A DNA stretch of 64,000 nt. Origin: Spongilla lacustris (Eukaryota > Porifera > Demospongiae > Spongillida > Spongillidae). This document shows positions 10,885 through 23,119 of this stretch, piece after piece. The position numbers were made by a program, and so were the translations under genes. Under the pieces are notes generated by a model that was not told the DNA's origin, made no database searches, and was given only the letters and a program-made list of their open reading frames with translations. The stretch's first letter is position 1; every line of letters starts with the position of its first letter. The stretch covers positions 5,248,148 through 5,312,147 of the forward strand of contig OX442415.1 of the NCBI GenBank assembly GCA_949361645.1, in the 5' to 3' direction.

Positions 10885-11619
10885 CAGTGTTGCCGCGATA
10901 TATCGCGATTAAATGCTTATATCGCGAAAGGCGATATATCGCGATTAATCTCTTGTCATATCGCGAAATAAACGTGTACGGATGTAAACAAAGATATACA
11001 GAAAAATACAAATGAGCAGAGAATAAGCATACATTTAAGTATATCAATGAAAATAATTTACTGTTACAGTTAAACCAGTTCAGTTTGAATTTTGCCTTAG
11101 AAATATACATTTGCCAATGCACCTTTCATGCAAGATGCCACGCCCCCCGGGAGCAACCTTTTCTTCTTAAGGAAAATACCTAAGCAAAAATGCATAAGTA
11201 CTTGCTTGCTGATTTAGCTATGGTAGGGACGTATGGCTCATGACTCCTCCACCTCAGCAATGGATCATATTTTCTGAAATTGATTTCCGTTGACAGGCTG
11301 CTTGGGAATATTGCGCAAGCTATCATGTAACTAAAATACAATTGATTTTTTTGTGCAATCCAAAGCCTCCCGTACGGCAGTTTTGAAGGCTTTGCATCAA
11401 CGCTCATGAAATCGTCTGTGCATGGTAGCAAGTACATTTAGCGTATGTACACGTATACCTAGTACCTGTACCATATCCTTCGTGATAACCATTATTCAGC
11501 CCAACATTTAATAACCAAGCGATAATTGATCATGAATAATTTAATATATCGCGATATTTATATCGCGATATATCGCGATATAGACGATTAAGGATGAAGG
11601 TTATTTCGCGGCAACACTG
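10885..11619. mobile_element. Complete non-autonomous hAT-type element (735 bp)
   Basis: The termini are inverted: CAGTGTTGCCGCGA starts at 10885 and its exact reverse complement ends at 11619. The eight bases GTGTAGTG occur immediately on both sides (10877-10884 and 11620-11627), a perfect 8-bp target-site duplication as made by hAT transposases. Next to each end are clusters of TATATCGCGAT/ATCGCGATATA, which look like subterminal transposase-binding repeats. The interior has one 85-codon minus-strand frame (11180-11437) without recognised transposase features, so the element probably relies on a transposase from elsewhere. The intact duplication suggests a fairly recent insertion. Confidence 0.9.
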
Positions 11620-12039
11620 GTGTAGTGTCTTGGTCGGAGTATGATGTGAAACGAGGAGAAAAAATCATCAACGCTGTCTAATATACATATGCATGTATTA
11701 ATGGACTCTCCTGTAAGTGATACGGCGGCGCTAACCCCACTACCCCCGCACGCCCCACGACCTGTCCCTAGCAAGGGTTTGGCATGGTGTTGGGCCCACC
11801 CCCCTGGCTCGCGCGCCGATCGACCCCGCTGGGTCGCCCCCTTTCCCTACAACCGATGCGGGAATGCTTGGGGGAGCCAGGAGGAACCTACTGGAATGCC
11901 CAGAGGGGTGGCCCTTAGCCACACCCTCCCCCAAGCCATTACGTACCCTTCTTGGACCAAAGACCACAAATTCTACACATCAGCAACTTGAATCGGTGCC
12001 CAACTGATGCAAATAACACACCCCTATTGACCCACTCTG

Positions 12040-12970
12040 TCAAGCACAAAGATGTCCTGCCACGCCTTGCAGCACATCCCGGGGGGGTACGCAGTGGCAC
12101 ATATACATGTACACTGTGTAGGCTGAGCTCTGCCAGCGGCCCAGCGTCTTTATCAATGCATGAATCCTGTATGCCACAAACCGCCGCTGTCGTCGCCGCT
12201 CCAATTCTGAAACTGTGGCCAGAGTACAACCTCGCATCCAATCCCGCCTCTACCAACGCTGACCGAACCGCGGCCACAAAACGGGCGCGGGTTAGAAATC
12301 TCCCGTCGCGAAACCGAAATAACGGGCCGACCGCATTCCCCCGCCGGGCCATGTTATCCAACACGGCCACCACCGGACACAAATCGGGGCTACCTTTCCC
12401 AATAACCATGGAAAACCCCTTTACGGAACGGGTCTGTCTTTGACGCCTTAAGAAAAACTTGAAAGCTTGCCGGGGCTATACGCGAGAATCAACCGAGACG
12501 TCCTCAAAACAAAGATGCACCATAAGGTCAACGCCAGCGTCCGACGGGACGACTACCTCCCCAAACCGTATAGGAACTCCCCCCCCCCCCCCCCCCCCCA
12601 AAAAATAATAATAATAATAATAATAACAAAAAACAAAGGCAAGCTGCCGCCCACAGCATCGATGCTGTGAACCCATCGGGCTCCACTAACCAGATGCCCT
12701 TCAGACCCCTCAGAATGGCAGGAGTTACGGGTATAGGCGAGGCCGCCCCCCGCCTTGTGCCGCCCTCCTGCGAAAGCTCTTCACGAGGTACTCCAGCTGG
12801 GGCATCTCCGAAATGTGCGGGTCCCCGAGACCTAGGCCTAACTGGGCATGCCTGACGGCGGCAAGGTGTGATTTCACCGTCCCGGCAGCTAAGCCGTCCA
12901 CGTAGGGGCGCGCAACAAATTGACACAGCATGCAGCATCTCCGAGGTAGGATAAGGGGATATAGGGACAC
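12040..12970 (-). pseudogene. Decayed tyrosine recombinase of a Crypton/DIRS-like element
   Basis: Reading the minus strand from 12970 down, the frames carry in order a core-binding region (VDGLAAGTVKSHLAAVRHA), a linker (PAILRGLKGIW), and the catalytic region with GHSFRIGAATTAA, which contains the expected His-x-x-Arg pair, and LGRWQSSAYTVYM, which contains the expected catalytic tyrosine. The pieces lie in different frames. The region is also interrupted by a poly(C)/(AAT)n expansion at about 12579-12630, so the gene is dead. DIRS elements also encode a reverse transcriptase, which was not found, so a Crypton-type or fragmentary DIRS origin cannot be separated. GC content is much higher than in flanking DNA. 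Confidence 0.72.
12579..12630. repeat. Poly(C) and (AAT)n expansion inside the recombinase remnant
   Basis: About twenty C are followed by a short A-run and an (AAT)n microsatellite. Recombinase coding sequence continues on both sides, so the expansion arose within the old gene. Confidence 0.85.
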
Positions 12971-13109
12971 TTACACAGAACTGCATGTGCATGGTCGCTG
13001 CATGACCGTCCAAAGCCAAAATTAAAGATCCGACGTACGTATAAATTCTGGTATACCTCCGCTGGATCCAGACACCCCGAATGCCCGTGCCTATATATAT
13101 AGCCCAAGA

Positions 13110-14100
13110 AAATTTTTATTCTCTTTTTATAATTATAGATGATGATGAGTCAGTACTACACAGAAACTGAATAATAACAGACTACATAATCAAACACAGA
13201 CAAGTACGGTTCTACACTCTACTGAGAATGGCTCTGGCATTCGCTCCAATTAAGCAAATGCTTATAAGTTAGAGAACAGGTCGAGCCTGTATAACCCCGG
13301 CAAAAACTTAATTGTGCATGGATTACAAGCCGAGCAGCAACTTGTGCAAACAACAATGAAACCTTATTACCCCAAGCCCCCTAGGAATCTACTGCATGCT
13401 AGAGGGAATGAGACCCTAGAGCTAAGCACTTTACTTCAAGTTTATAAAAATGATAGTTGCAGCCGGGGTGTTCTACGTACTGCGCGGTGATTATCACTCA
13501 AAATTGAATGCTAAACAGCTATAACTATAAATTCATTTCAGTCAAGCCACTTAATATAGTCATACGCTTTAAATTGTATATTATTCTATCGCATAGAACA
13601 AGTTCTTTACCATTAATATACAGGTATACCGGTATATACCCCCGTCATCGCACTGCCTTAATTCCTCTATACAGCTATATACCGCTAGCTCGTACATTTG
13701 TGTTTGGGTCTTTGGGATTGTATCTGTAGTATGATGCTGCATGTACACAATATGTATATCTGTGCACTGGATGTCTCAAAGAAACGTACAATATTTTAAG
13801 TTACGTTTTTTAATTCTATTTGAGAGTTCCTAGATCGAGAACCGCCATGCGTCGTGAACGTTAACAATCCACCCAACCAATCAAGTTTTAACGTACCCAA
13901 CAGCTGCCGATATATGCTGCATGACACATATATTCCATGCGCCGATACAATGATATTCAACGTCACGGCTCCCCCGAGGGCGCCCATCATTCCCTTTGTA
14001 AAATGGGAGTCCCTTATTATGGACGAGGGTCCCTCCGCGCATTCCCGCACCCATACTAACGTCATGCACGTCCAGCCCAACATGGTCAACATGCAGGGGC
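13110..14100. other. Intergenic stretch, no gene recognised
   Basis: AT-rich with short tandem and palindromic pieces such as TATACCGGTATA near 13624. No exon is supportable. Confidence 0.5.
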
Positions 14101-14102
14101 CA

Positions 14103-14275
14103 CGTAAGCATGCATGAGTGATGTGCCCACGGCTGGGTCACGAGGCCGCGTGCCTCCGATGAACGATGAGCCCACCAGCACGGCTGGTTTACGAGGCCGC
14201 GTGCAATGAAGTGACTCAGGGCCGTAGGAACGAAAGAACAAGTGGTCCGGCCAATGCACACGCAAGCCGGGGCGG
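14103..14275. repeat. Dispersed copy of the GCCGCGTGC repeat family
   Basis: Contains GAGGCCGCGTGCCTCCGATG, GAACGATGAGCCCACCAGCA and CACGGCTGGTTTACGAGGC, the same blocks that form the tandem array at 26320-27150. About one and a half units are present here. Confidence 0.85.
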
Positions 14276-14929
14276 AGCCCCAGCCCTCTTCCTGGTTTTA
14301 ACGATTTGGTGCAAAACATGCATGACTATACTATTGCGAATTGATGAAAACAGATCCGATCAGTGCGAAAACGCGAGAACCACATACAGCAAATGGTACA
14401 TTTCAAACCTGACGAACTCGTTGAAGCATGAAGCAAGGGATAGAGCATCACTTCTCCCTTTGTGAGCATGTAGAGTTAGCAGGTTAAGTTATCGCATTTG
14501 TGACATACATACTTGAATGAATTAAGGTAAGCACTGCATGCGCTCACTAAAAGCTTTGGTAGCAGGGCTAACAAAAATCAGTGCTAATATACACCCTAAA
14601 ACAGGTAAAGACTAGAGCAGTACACTCAGTCTCGTAATGCAACCAAGACTACTTTGTAGCCTAAAATTAAAGGCTCTCTTTACCAGACTTGATGGAAGCC
14701 AGAAGGCTCTGCTTTTCCAACAGCTGGGCAACCTTGTGGGCTAGATGAATGTGAACAAGAAGCTCAAGAATTCGTGAATATAACTCTCACCGGCTTCATA
14801 GTTTCCTGTAAGTATATGGAGACTGAGCAGAACACCCACATGCATTACCCATTAACACCTATGCGCATATGCATTAATTAATGTGTAGTTATAGACCGAC
14901 GCGACTGGTACGCGCGCGCACGCGTACGC

Positions 14930-17469
14930 CACGGGTGTTTCACAGTGGACATTTACGGATATTTAGATGTCCAATTGCACATTTACGTAAAAATGATTTT
15001 GGTAGCTCATTAACGGGCTAACATTTTCAAGGCCTGTTTCCGCTACAACCCAGTTTCACTACGCCTCTCTATTGATAATTCCAAGCATAGTATTAGTCTA
15101 AGCACAAACCCAAATCAACTGCTCACATGTTTACAGCATTTCAACATACGGCGCAACGTTTCTAGTAATCACGTGCCCCTTAATTCGTTACGAGTGCATC
15201 TTTTGGTGGGCTATTTGTGAGGCTCTCGGACTTCCAGGTGAGTTGTGACGATAAATTACAGAATCTAGGGGCATTGTAAAACAATTTAAGCTGGGTCATA
15301 TCTCAAGACGCGATATCTAGGGCATATAAAATCGCGGCTGAAATCTATGAATAATTATCAACATCTTGGTTTTTATATATGCTTTGCGATGGAGTTCCAT
15401 AACAGTTAGCTTACAAAACATTGCAGGGTGTGCGGTGGGAGGTTGGTGGTGGTAAATAAGTCAAAAAGAAGCATATACAACTCCATAATTTACAAAAAGG
15501 AGCTTAAACTAGCTTTTGGTATCAATGATCATATCGAGATCCACCCATAATCGTTATGCAACAAAAGCTAAGGGGAGGGTGTTAAATGCTTTGAGGCAGA
15601 AAAAGCTAATACCATTTAAAAGTTTGGTCGTGCCCTGCAAGTGGAAACCCCATACCATAGACAAGTGTGAAGTGAGTGAGGAGCAAATTATAACTGAATT
15701 AAATTGCATGATCACATTTAGGTTTGCCAGCATTTTGAGGTGCTGGTGAAAGGTGATATGAAGAAAAAAAAGTGACAAAACATACTGCCAAATGTCAAGT
15801 GAATCACTACAGTCATTATTTGGGTACATTGCACCAGTTTCGATTTCAACCAGTGTCCAGCCAGCTGCTACACAATCAGTTTCTGCCATCAACTATCTAA
15901 AGTGTCCACTCTGCCTTTGTATTCTGCACAGACCAGTAGAGCTACCGTGCCAAAGTCGTGTCTGTGCAGAATGACATTGTTGGCAAACAACACGTTCACG
16001 TTGCCATGACAACTCACCTTTAACTGCTGCCAGCATAAATGCAGCTCCTGACGTCTTCTTGTCCCTCCTAAGTGATGTATTGCTTCAATGCAACTCATGT
16101 AAAACAGACCTTCCAGCAGGAGCGTACCTCTCACATGTTTGGAACACCATCTCCTCCATGTGGTACTGAGGTAAACGTACCATCTATAATTCAAAATTCA
16201 AAGAATGCGGAAAGCCCAGAGCCCAAATGTTTTGCAGATTCCATCTAGTAAGTAAATTTGTACAGCAATAATAATTACATGAACTATTCACCATCATTCC
16301 AGCCAATAACTCTTGTAAGGATTACAAAAGGTCAAGGCCGAAGTTAAGCATCAAATCCGGTGAACTTTGAGTCATCACCTTCAACAAGTGAGGCACATAC
16401 ATGTACTGAATGATACAAAATGTGGCCCAGCAGTATCCTGTTCTCCTCATGGATACTCAGCAGGTTGCAGACACATCTGAAGGGGCATTTGCTAGGCTTG
16501 GAGCATGCCACTGACTCCATCCATGACCAATGTTTTGTAACTGACAGATGAGAAATGTGGAGAGTTAGGATATAGCAACATGACGTCATAGCTGTGGATG
16601 GGTATTAACTATTGATTATTTTTCGCTATTGTTTCCATTCTGAACTACTTTTGAACCAATTTCCCCATTGCCAATGAAAAAAACTCACCTAAAATGCACC
16701 TATTAGAGGAGCACACAGTTGAGTGGGTGAGAAGATACAACTTATGATTTGGCATGCTGGGTAAACAAGGTGCTAAATCAATTCACCGGCGATTCAACGC
16801 ACTGAACACCAACTACAGTTCAATTAGCATTTCAACGCACTGAACACAATCTACAGTACGGTGTATCGTCAAAGAGCGCTTGATAAGTATTGCTCCTGAC
16901 TCAATCCGTGCTCAGCCACCACCCACAAAGAGAGCAAAACGTACGCCGGCCAGAACACGTTGCTGCTTCATAGCATAGCTAGTGGATTTGTACCGGGCCG
17001 GTATTCACGTACATGTAGGCCTACACTCCCTCGCGCAGCACACACTTGACAATGTTTGCACGTTACTTTTTGAAGCATACAAATCGCGTCTCAGAAAATA
17101 AATACCATAAAACAAAAGCTCGATCTATGTACAATACCTTTGTAAAAGTCGCTTCTCAACTGGAAGTGCGCACGTTGGGGACTAACTAGTTTTGAAAACC
17201 TACCTCCGCGTAAGTAGGCCGCTTTTGAACGACACTTCTCCAGAGCGTAACATTTCTTGATGCCCAAACACACCTTGTTCAGTAGAGCACAGTTTCATCT
17301 TCAACAATACCTCGTCTAAAAGGTCACCACGTGTTCCATTCAGTAACTGTACAGCGAATTCCAACGGGTACAAATCATTACAACCGTTGCAAGGTGAGAT
17401 AATTGCCATTTCAAAATTTCTGGGCGTAGGTCTGACTGTCCACCAATTCAATGGATTGAAACACCCGTG
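14930..17469. mobile_element. Candidate 2.5-kb DNA transposon with CACGGGTGTTTCA terminal repeats
   Basis: CACGGGTGTTTCA at 14930-14942 is matched by its exact reverse complement at 17457-17469. ACGC lies directly outside each end (14926-14929 and 17470-17473), consistent with a 4-bp target duplication. The interior holds the RING-like coding fragment at 15516-16170 and otherwise no recognised transposase. The superfamily cannot be assigned from this. The pairing rests on a 13-bp repeat plus a 4-bp flank, so chance is unlikely but the element should be compared with other genomic copies. Confidence 0.55.
15516..16170 (+). pseudogene. RING-type zinc finger coding fragment, probably element-associated
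   Basis: A plus-strand frame from about 15516 to 15749 (RVLNALRQKKLIPFKSLVVP) is followed in another frame by INYLKCPLCLCILHRPVELP and CQSRVCAE. The Cys-x2-Cys, a central Pro-x-Glu-Leu-Pro-Cys and a downstream Cys resemble the first half of a RING finger. It stops at TGA 15975. A further frame continues with VLLQCNSCKTDLPAGAYLSHV to about 16170, another Cys pair and His. Together this looks like one ancestral zinc-finger protein broken by a stop and frameshifts. Its position between the terminal repeats at 14930 and 17469 suggests it belonged to that element. Confidence 0.45.
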
Positions 17470-17474
17470 ACGCG

Positions 17475-17487
17475 CACGGGTGTTTCA
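17475..17487 (+). repeat. Second CACGGGTGTTTCA terminus abutting the candidate transposon
   Basis: Five bases after the right end at 17469, the same terminal sequence starts again pointing the other way, and TGGACATT recurs about 26 bases further in, as at the left end of the first element. This gives a 12-bp-arm hairpin around ACGCG and suggests a second element end inserted next to the first. A matching far end was not located. Confidence 0.6.
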
Positions 17488-17520
17488 TTGCATTGAAAAG
17501 ATGGACATTAGGTCTCGTCC

Positions 17521-18415
17521 CCATACTTGGCGGTAGAAGATTTAATGGAGACCTCATTATAGCATAGCATTAGAATGTGGGCTCTCTTGTACAATCCGTT
17601 TAAGGTAAGCTTTATACACATGAAAATATGGGTTAAGCATCCTTCGAGGATTACAGACATACCAGCGTTATGGTATTTGTGTGCACGTACGCCACGATAT
17701 CGAGCCTGGACTGATAGCGCTCCATTTGGAGTTATTATCTTCAAAAAATGTTTTTTCTTTTTTTTGCCTGACAAGTGATCTATAAACTTATACGAGTGTA
17801 TACAACAGTGTTGCCTCTACGTATTCTTACTATCTCTGTTGTTAGACACATTTTCTGTGAGACGTACGAAGGCTCTGAATATGGCAGTTATCGTTAACAT
17901 GGCGGAGCGCTTCATTGATTCACGGATGAATCTACCGGTACTAGTATTCAGTGTACTATCGTAACATTAAATGAAATTAATGCCATGAGTATATCTTAAC
18001 AAGGTTCAGTTCTAGTCTTCGCGCTTTCTTTTTGTCGTTCTTATTTCAGGCTTAAGGGCATTAAGAGTACTGTAGGACACACAATCAGATGATGCTCTTG
18101 CATGATGCATTTTTAGTCACTGCACTGTGCCATACAGCCATACATCCTATACAAGTTGTTTGAAATGGGCATGTATGGCTTCAGTGCCTTGTTCTCCCAT
18201 TAGCCCAAGTCCAGCATTGTATGTACTCAATGATGTGCATTTCCAGTACTGATATGCATTTTAATTGTCCTCTTTGTTCCAGGGAAAGCAAAATCGGAGT
18301 AGCTAAAAAAAATCTTGTATTGCAATACCTGCAATGAAAGACGTTTAAAAAAAAGTTTGGGCCTTTGTCACTCGCATTAAAGTCAGTGGCTGTAAGAGAT
18401 GAGAAATGCCATAGC
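17521..18415. other. Intergenic stretch, no gene recognised
   Basis: About 0.9 kb with no supportable exon. An ATG at 17575 followed by a GTAAGC donor at about 17605 could be a short exon, but nothing supports it. Confidence 0.45.
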
Positions 18416-18419
18416 CAGC

Positions 18420-18590
18420 AGGCCTTAAATTGCCTACTGGACCATGTATGCTCTACAGGCCTTGCCTACTAGGTGTGTGCTTTGCAGGCCTTGGCTGCTG
18501 GGTGTGTGCTCTGAAGGCCTTGCCTACTGGGTGTGTGCTCTGAAGGCCTTGCCTACTAGGTGTGTGCTCTGAAGGCCTTGCCTACTGGCA
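18420..18590. repeat. Minisatellite, GGCCTTGCCTACTGGGTGTGTGCTCTGAA type
   Basis: About six imperfect units of 29 to 31 bases. Further degenerate units occur at about 18810-18880, beyond the G-rich repeat, suggesting that the G-rich repeat inserted into the array. Confidence 0.8.
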
Positions 18591-18724
18591 TGGGCACCCC
18601 CAGCTTTTCTGGAAGGGGGAGGGGGGCCAGGATAGGGGGTGCCATTTGACAGCCGCAAATATGTTGTCCGCTTTTGGGGCATGTATGTCAAGTTAACTTT
18701 TATTACAAGAATGCCATTCAATCC

Positions 18725-18815
18725 CGAAGGGGGGGGGGGGGGGCGGGGGGGGGGGGGGGGGGGGGGGGGCCATGGCCCCCTCTGCCCCCACCCTGGGGAT
18801 GCCCATGACTGGGTG
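18725..18815. repeat. Expanded poly(G) with CCATGG core
   Basis: About forty G with one C, then CCATGGCCCCCTCTGCCCCC and TGGGGATGCCCATG. It is the inverse of the repeat at 10760-10835. Confidence 0.75.
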
Positions 18816-19397
18816 TATATGCTCTGCAAGCCTCGCCTACTTGGTGTGTGCTCTGCAGGTGCTCTGCAAGCCTTGCCTATAGGGTCCTTTTTACCACACA
18901 TGATCTTTGGAGGTGCAATGGTGTTTATATGAAGAAGCAAAGCACTTCTCGTGATGCCTGGTGGTCGCCCTGGTGTTCTTGCCTGTTTTAAGTGGATCCA
19001 TGAGTGTACACATGTATGGCTTCCTGAAATACACGTATGTGCATGTATTTGTGTATGTGCATATATGATTAACCCTATGAGGTCATGTTTCCCTTGCATG
19101 TACATGTACTGGGACAGCTTTACCATACACTTATATGGAATCTTCTTCTGCAAGTTTACAAGATTTGCTGTGTCGTTGCTGATTTCAATTTGAAAACATG
19201 TCCTGAGCTCCACTAAAAACGTAGCACTGCTATATGTTGTCTCTTGATGACCAGCAGAGGTTTTTTTTACCACTCTGCCTCCACATACGCTGCATAAAAA
19301 GTGTACTTTGGCATTGCGGAATATCCATTGCCGTACTGTTCATTCACGTGACTTCAATTATTCATGACTAAACAAACGAAAAGTAACCGTTTTGTTC

Positions 19398-19469
19398 TCT
19401 CGCGAGAAAATGTGTCTAAGCATAAACTATACACGTATAGAATGTGCAATGATTCCTCTGTACGGAAAG
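19398..19469 (+). promoter_or_regulatory. Possible core promoter with TCTCGCGAGA and first coding exon
   Basis: The 10-bp palindrome TCTCGCGAGA at 19398-19407 matches a motif common in animal housekeeping-type core promoters. It is followed at 19410 by an ATG opening twenty codons that end exactly at AAG|GTAAGT (exon 19410-19469). The combination suggests a transcription start and first exon of an unidentified plus-strand gene. No second exon was recognised in the following 2.5 kb, so the identity is unknown. Confidence 0.35.
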
Positions 19470-22015
19470 GTAAGTTTCATGCCCAACAGTCAGGCGTTTT
19501 TTCGAGAAAAATTGGTTGCCGTTTGAGCGGTTCAGAGTAAGCCATAATATGACCGTTACCTGCGCGGAGTTAGTAGGCAGGGAAACAACACTAGGTACTT
19601 TAATAAATTGCGTTTGCGTAGGCGGAAACTGGTGATCTGAATTTCGTCGAAAATTGTGACCGTATTTAGGATTTCTCTACGAGTGCTTAAGAAGACGCGC
19701 GCTTTGTAAAGTTGTTTGCAAGGTATTAAGGGCTTTATTGCTATAATACAGAACAAAAGGGGTTGCCCGATACACATTTGGTATCTAAATGTAAGCCAGC
19801 ATACGGCGTTATTTTGTGTGCCTCGTTGATTTCCATAGTAATCGGTCGCGATTAGCCATTCCCTAGATTCTTAAAGCACTCACTTGAGGAAGCGTTTCCT
19901 ATGTTTATTAGGTCCTAGCCTATATCAGGATAAAATTTCATGAGCATTGGATGGTGCCCAAGGGTCCATTTATCGGCACAGGTGTTTACTGTTGGATTGC
20001 TTAGAGCTTGACACTGATAATAATGCTTAACCTGGTATTTCTGTGTTAGAGCCCTGTGAATTAAACTTATTTTTTGTATTTTCAACGCATACACAATCTA
20101 TTTTGTTTATGTGTCAAAGAGTTGTGTGATAGTTCTATTTAATACGCACCGAATTCGTCAAGGCACGCGTTAGTTATGGAAAGTATTGTACAGCATGGAC
20201 CGCCATATCATTAGAAACAGCTCAATCATAAAAATATGATGGTGCCCACACAGCGTATTTTTCAAGACAATATTTTCATGTTAGTGTATCCTAGCTATGC
20301 AGTAACATTGAGAAATACATCTACCCATAACCAGCATATGCCCAGTTATTGAAGTAGCTTTGGATCAAATGGCAGGTGCTCTCCCTGAACCTTGAACTAC
20401 AAAATTCTGCATGCTACAACAGAACAAGATAAGATAATAGATATTGTAGTACACTAGCTACTTGAAGTATGTGTAATATAGTAGACACAGTTGCATGGCT
20501 ACCTTGAAGGTACTTTAGCTCATCTATATCACCATCCATTGTTCACCAAGTATGTTTGCTGAACACAATGCACCCTTGGCCTGGCTGATTACCTTTATAG
20601 AAAAGCATCTAATGTTAAATGATGGAAACGTAAGATGTAAAATTAGTTAGTGGTTGTGTGCACACTCTGAGAACAAGCAAGAAAATATAGCCTGGTTAAA
20701 TTTTGCATCTGACAAGCTTAGATAGTAAAGTTAGTTAGTAAACAACATGAACACAACATTTCTATATATTGCAAGATCAGCAACTTAAAGATAAGATTCA
20801 AAAGAAGGAGAACTGTTCAAGGAGGAAGATAGAAAAGAAGTTGCAATGTGTGGCAGAAAAGGAAGTTAGAATTATCAAATGAGTTTCCTAATATCTCATA
20901 ATGAAAAAAAAATTAATGTAATATTTTTGAAGCGTTTTATCCAACGTTTCAGTTATTTTTAATAATAAAATAATGAAGGTAAGCATAAACAATGCACAAT
21001 ATTAAGTAACTATACTAATAAAACGATACAGAATCCATAACAGAAGCAGCATTCAGTTCCACATTGTACTGCAACTGACTAGCCTTTGTAGCAAGTAAGA
21101 GCCTACATTGCACTCTCCTGATGCCTGCATAAGGTGGTGGTCAAGCTCTTTCCTGATGTCTCAATGGCTATGGGCGTGATTAGTTATTAATGGTCTGTAT
21201 ATTGAACACCTATGGTATGTGGATCATCAAAATGTGCTATACAATGGACATATAATATGTGTAAATCAATCAAAGAAGTCTCAAGTTCCTAAAGTAATTA
21301 TTACACATTGGAAGAATGATGAATGTGAATAAATAGGGGAGAATATTATGATATCGCTATACGGGCTATTGCCGTATTGGCAGCTAGATTATATAATGAG
21401 ACAGCTGAATTTAGATGTAATGTGTATTTGACTCTGTGAACCTTATAAAGAGTACCTATGTTGTATTTTATGCAAATATGGCATCATTATCTTGAATACT
21501 TTTACAGTAGTTGCATGGAGAAGTCAAGCGGTCACAGTTTTTTATATCGCGGTCCATTCACATTGCGTACATTGTTAGTCACCAGCGACGTAATGTTTGA
21601 AACGTTATAACTTTTGAAATAGTAATCTGTTTTCCGTGGCAAAAGCATATTTTTGATGCATTCAATTTGCTCTTTTAGGCTATGCATAAAAGTTCTAGTT
21701 TTATTCATTTTCAAAATTTTATTAAAGTACCTAACAACACGTCTCGACAGTGCGCACATATCTTATCCAGTACGGAAATAAATGTAGAAAAGCTTAGTAT
21801 AATAGCATTATTTATTGATAGCTTTTTGTGATCAAAATAGATTTTAGAACATAAACCACATTTGAGCTCCTTCATTCGTCGGAACACTAAGAGTACCGTA
21901 AATGTAATACATTTCTAATTAAAAAACCTAATGTCCATCTCGAAACAGCCGTGGACGCGGCCCGCTATGCATGAGATTAAATAATTAACGATTAATAATT
22001 TTTCGTTTGGGTAAA
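19470..22015. other. Long stretch without recognisable genes
   Basis: About 2.5 kb of AT-rich DNA without supportable exons, element termini or tandem arrays. It could be intron of a gene starting at 19410. Confidence 0.45.
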
Positions 22016-22019
22016 AAAC

Positions 22020-22110
22020 TGGTCCGGCCATGGCCTGACCGGCCGGAGTGGCTGCTACGGCCATGTGACTGAATCATGAGGCCGCGTGCCTCGGACAACT
22101 CAATGTAGTT
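22020..22110. repeat. Dispersed piece of the GCCGCGTGC family
   Basis: Carries GAATCATGAGGCCGCGTGCC and neighbouring GGCCATGGCCTGACCGGCC. It is a partial copy of the unit tandemly repeated at 26320-27150. Confidence 0.7.
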
Positions 22111-22859
22111 AAGGCATGGGACATGGAGAAAATGAAGACCTCCAAGTGGCGACTTTCAACATCTACCACTTCAAGAATGAACAATCAAATGCTTTGTTTA
22201 TCATGTTGTTGTCTTGTCATGTCATTTGTACATCATGTAAACATATTATGTTGTCATAGCAACTACGCGCGCATCGCCACCTGCTGGTTTACGCAACTAT
22301 TTCCTTAACATAATGTTATGCAAAAGGCCGCCGGTAAAAAGTGGGCTAATGTTCACGAAATATGGACTAGTGTATGCACCAAACTTTTGCCTAACTCGCA
22401 ATGCTTGGGAAAAGAGTACATCGTATTCTAGTAATCATGAACAATGCAAAAAAACAGTGAGTCTACGGCACTAATTTTTTTGTTTACTTATTTTTATTAC
22501 AATATTGCGAGCCCATCCATTGTATGAATTACAAGTTCCACCCGCCATAACAAAATATAGTCCCTCTGGAACAACCAGGTTGTTACCAGGACTTCATCTA
22601 CTTGTGTTTTCGATTCGGCAAGTTGTTCTGAAGTTAAGCACCATCATCTATGCGGCCAAAAAAGCGGCCATATAAGTGGGGTGTAGTTATTACGTACATT
22701 TCTGCCAATCATCTTATTTGCAGCTGCTGTTACTGATGAAGGTCAATCTAGCTTGAATACGATCGATCAATCAGCGGTAACTTCCAAGTGTACAAGCCGC
22801 GCTAAGGTAGGTGTGTATATAAATACGTGTATGCAGCGCACGTACAATATCTTCTTTGC

Positions 22860-22925
22860 CGAGCCTCACATACACGACTCAGGGCCCGAACTCTTCTCTG
22901 CCACGGAAATGTGTACCTAACCTCA
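22860..22925. repeat. Isolated diverged unit of the 63-bp satellite
   Basis: GAGCCTCACATACACGACTC, then CTCTGCCACGGAAATGTGTA and CCTAACC match the order of blocks in the 63-bp unit but with many differences. It sits about 200 bases before the array and resembles the degenerate last unit at 25790-25855, so it may preserve the ancestral form. Confidence 0.65.
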
Positions 22926-23119
22926 ATATATAGCTATAGATCTACGTCGCCTATTAAAATGCAGCTGGTGTTACCGATTACGGTCAATCTAGCTTGCATA
23001 TACGATCGACCAATCAATGGTAACTTCCAAGCGTATGAGTACCTAGTAAAGCCGCGCTATAACTACTAATATTGTATAAATACGTCCTTACAAATTATAA
23101 GAAATCTCTGTCGCCAATG

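Noticed and set aside
12667..12855. Plus-strand frames over the recombinase remnant
   Set aside because: Antisense shadows of the minus-strand recombinase.
18524..19273. 249-codon minus-strand frame with Pro-rich segment
   Set aside because: Runs through a minisatellite and a poly(G) tract; composition reflects the repeats, no domain or splice support.
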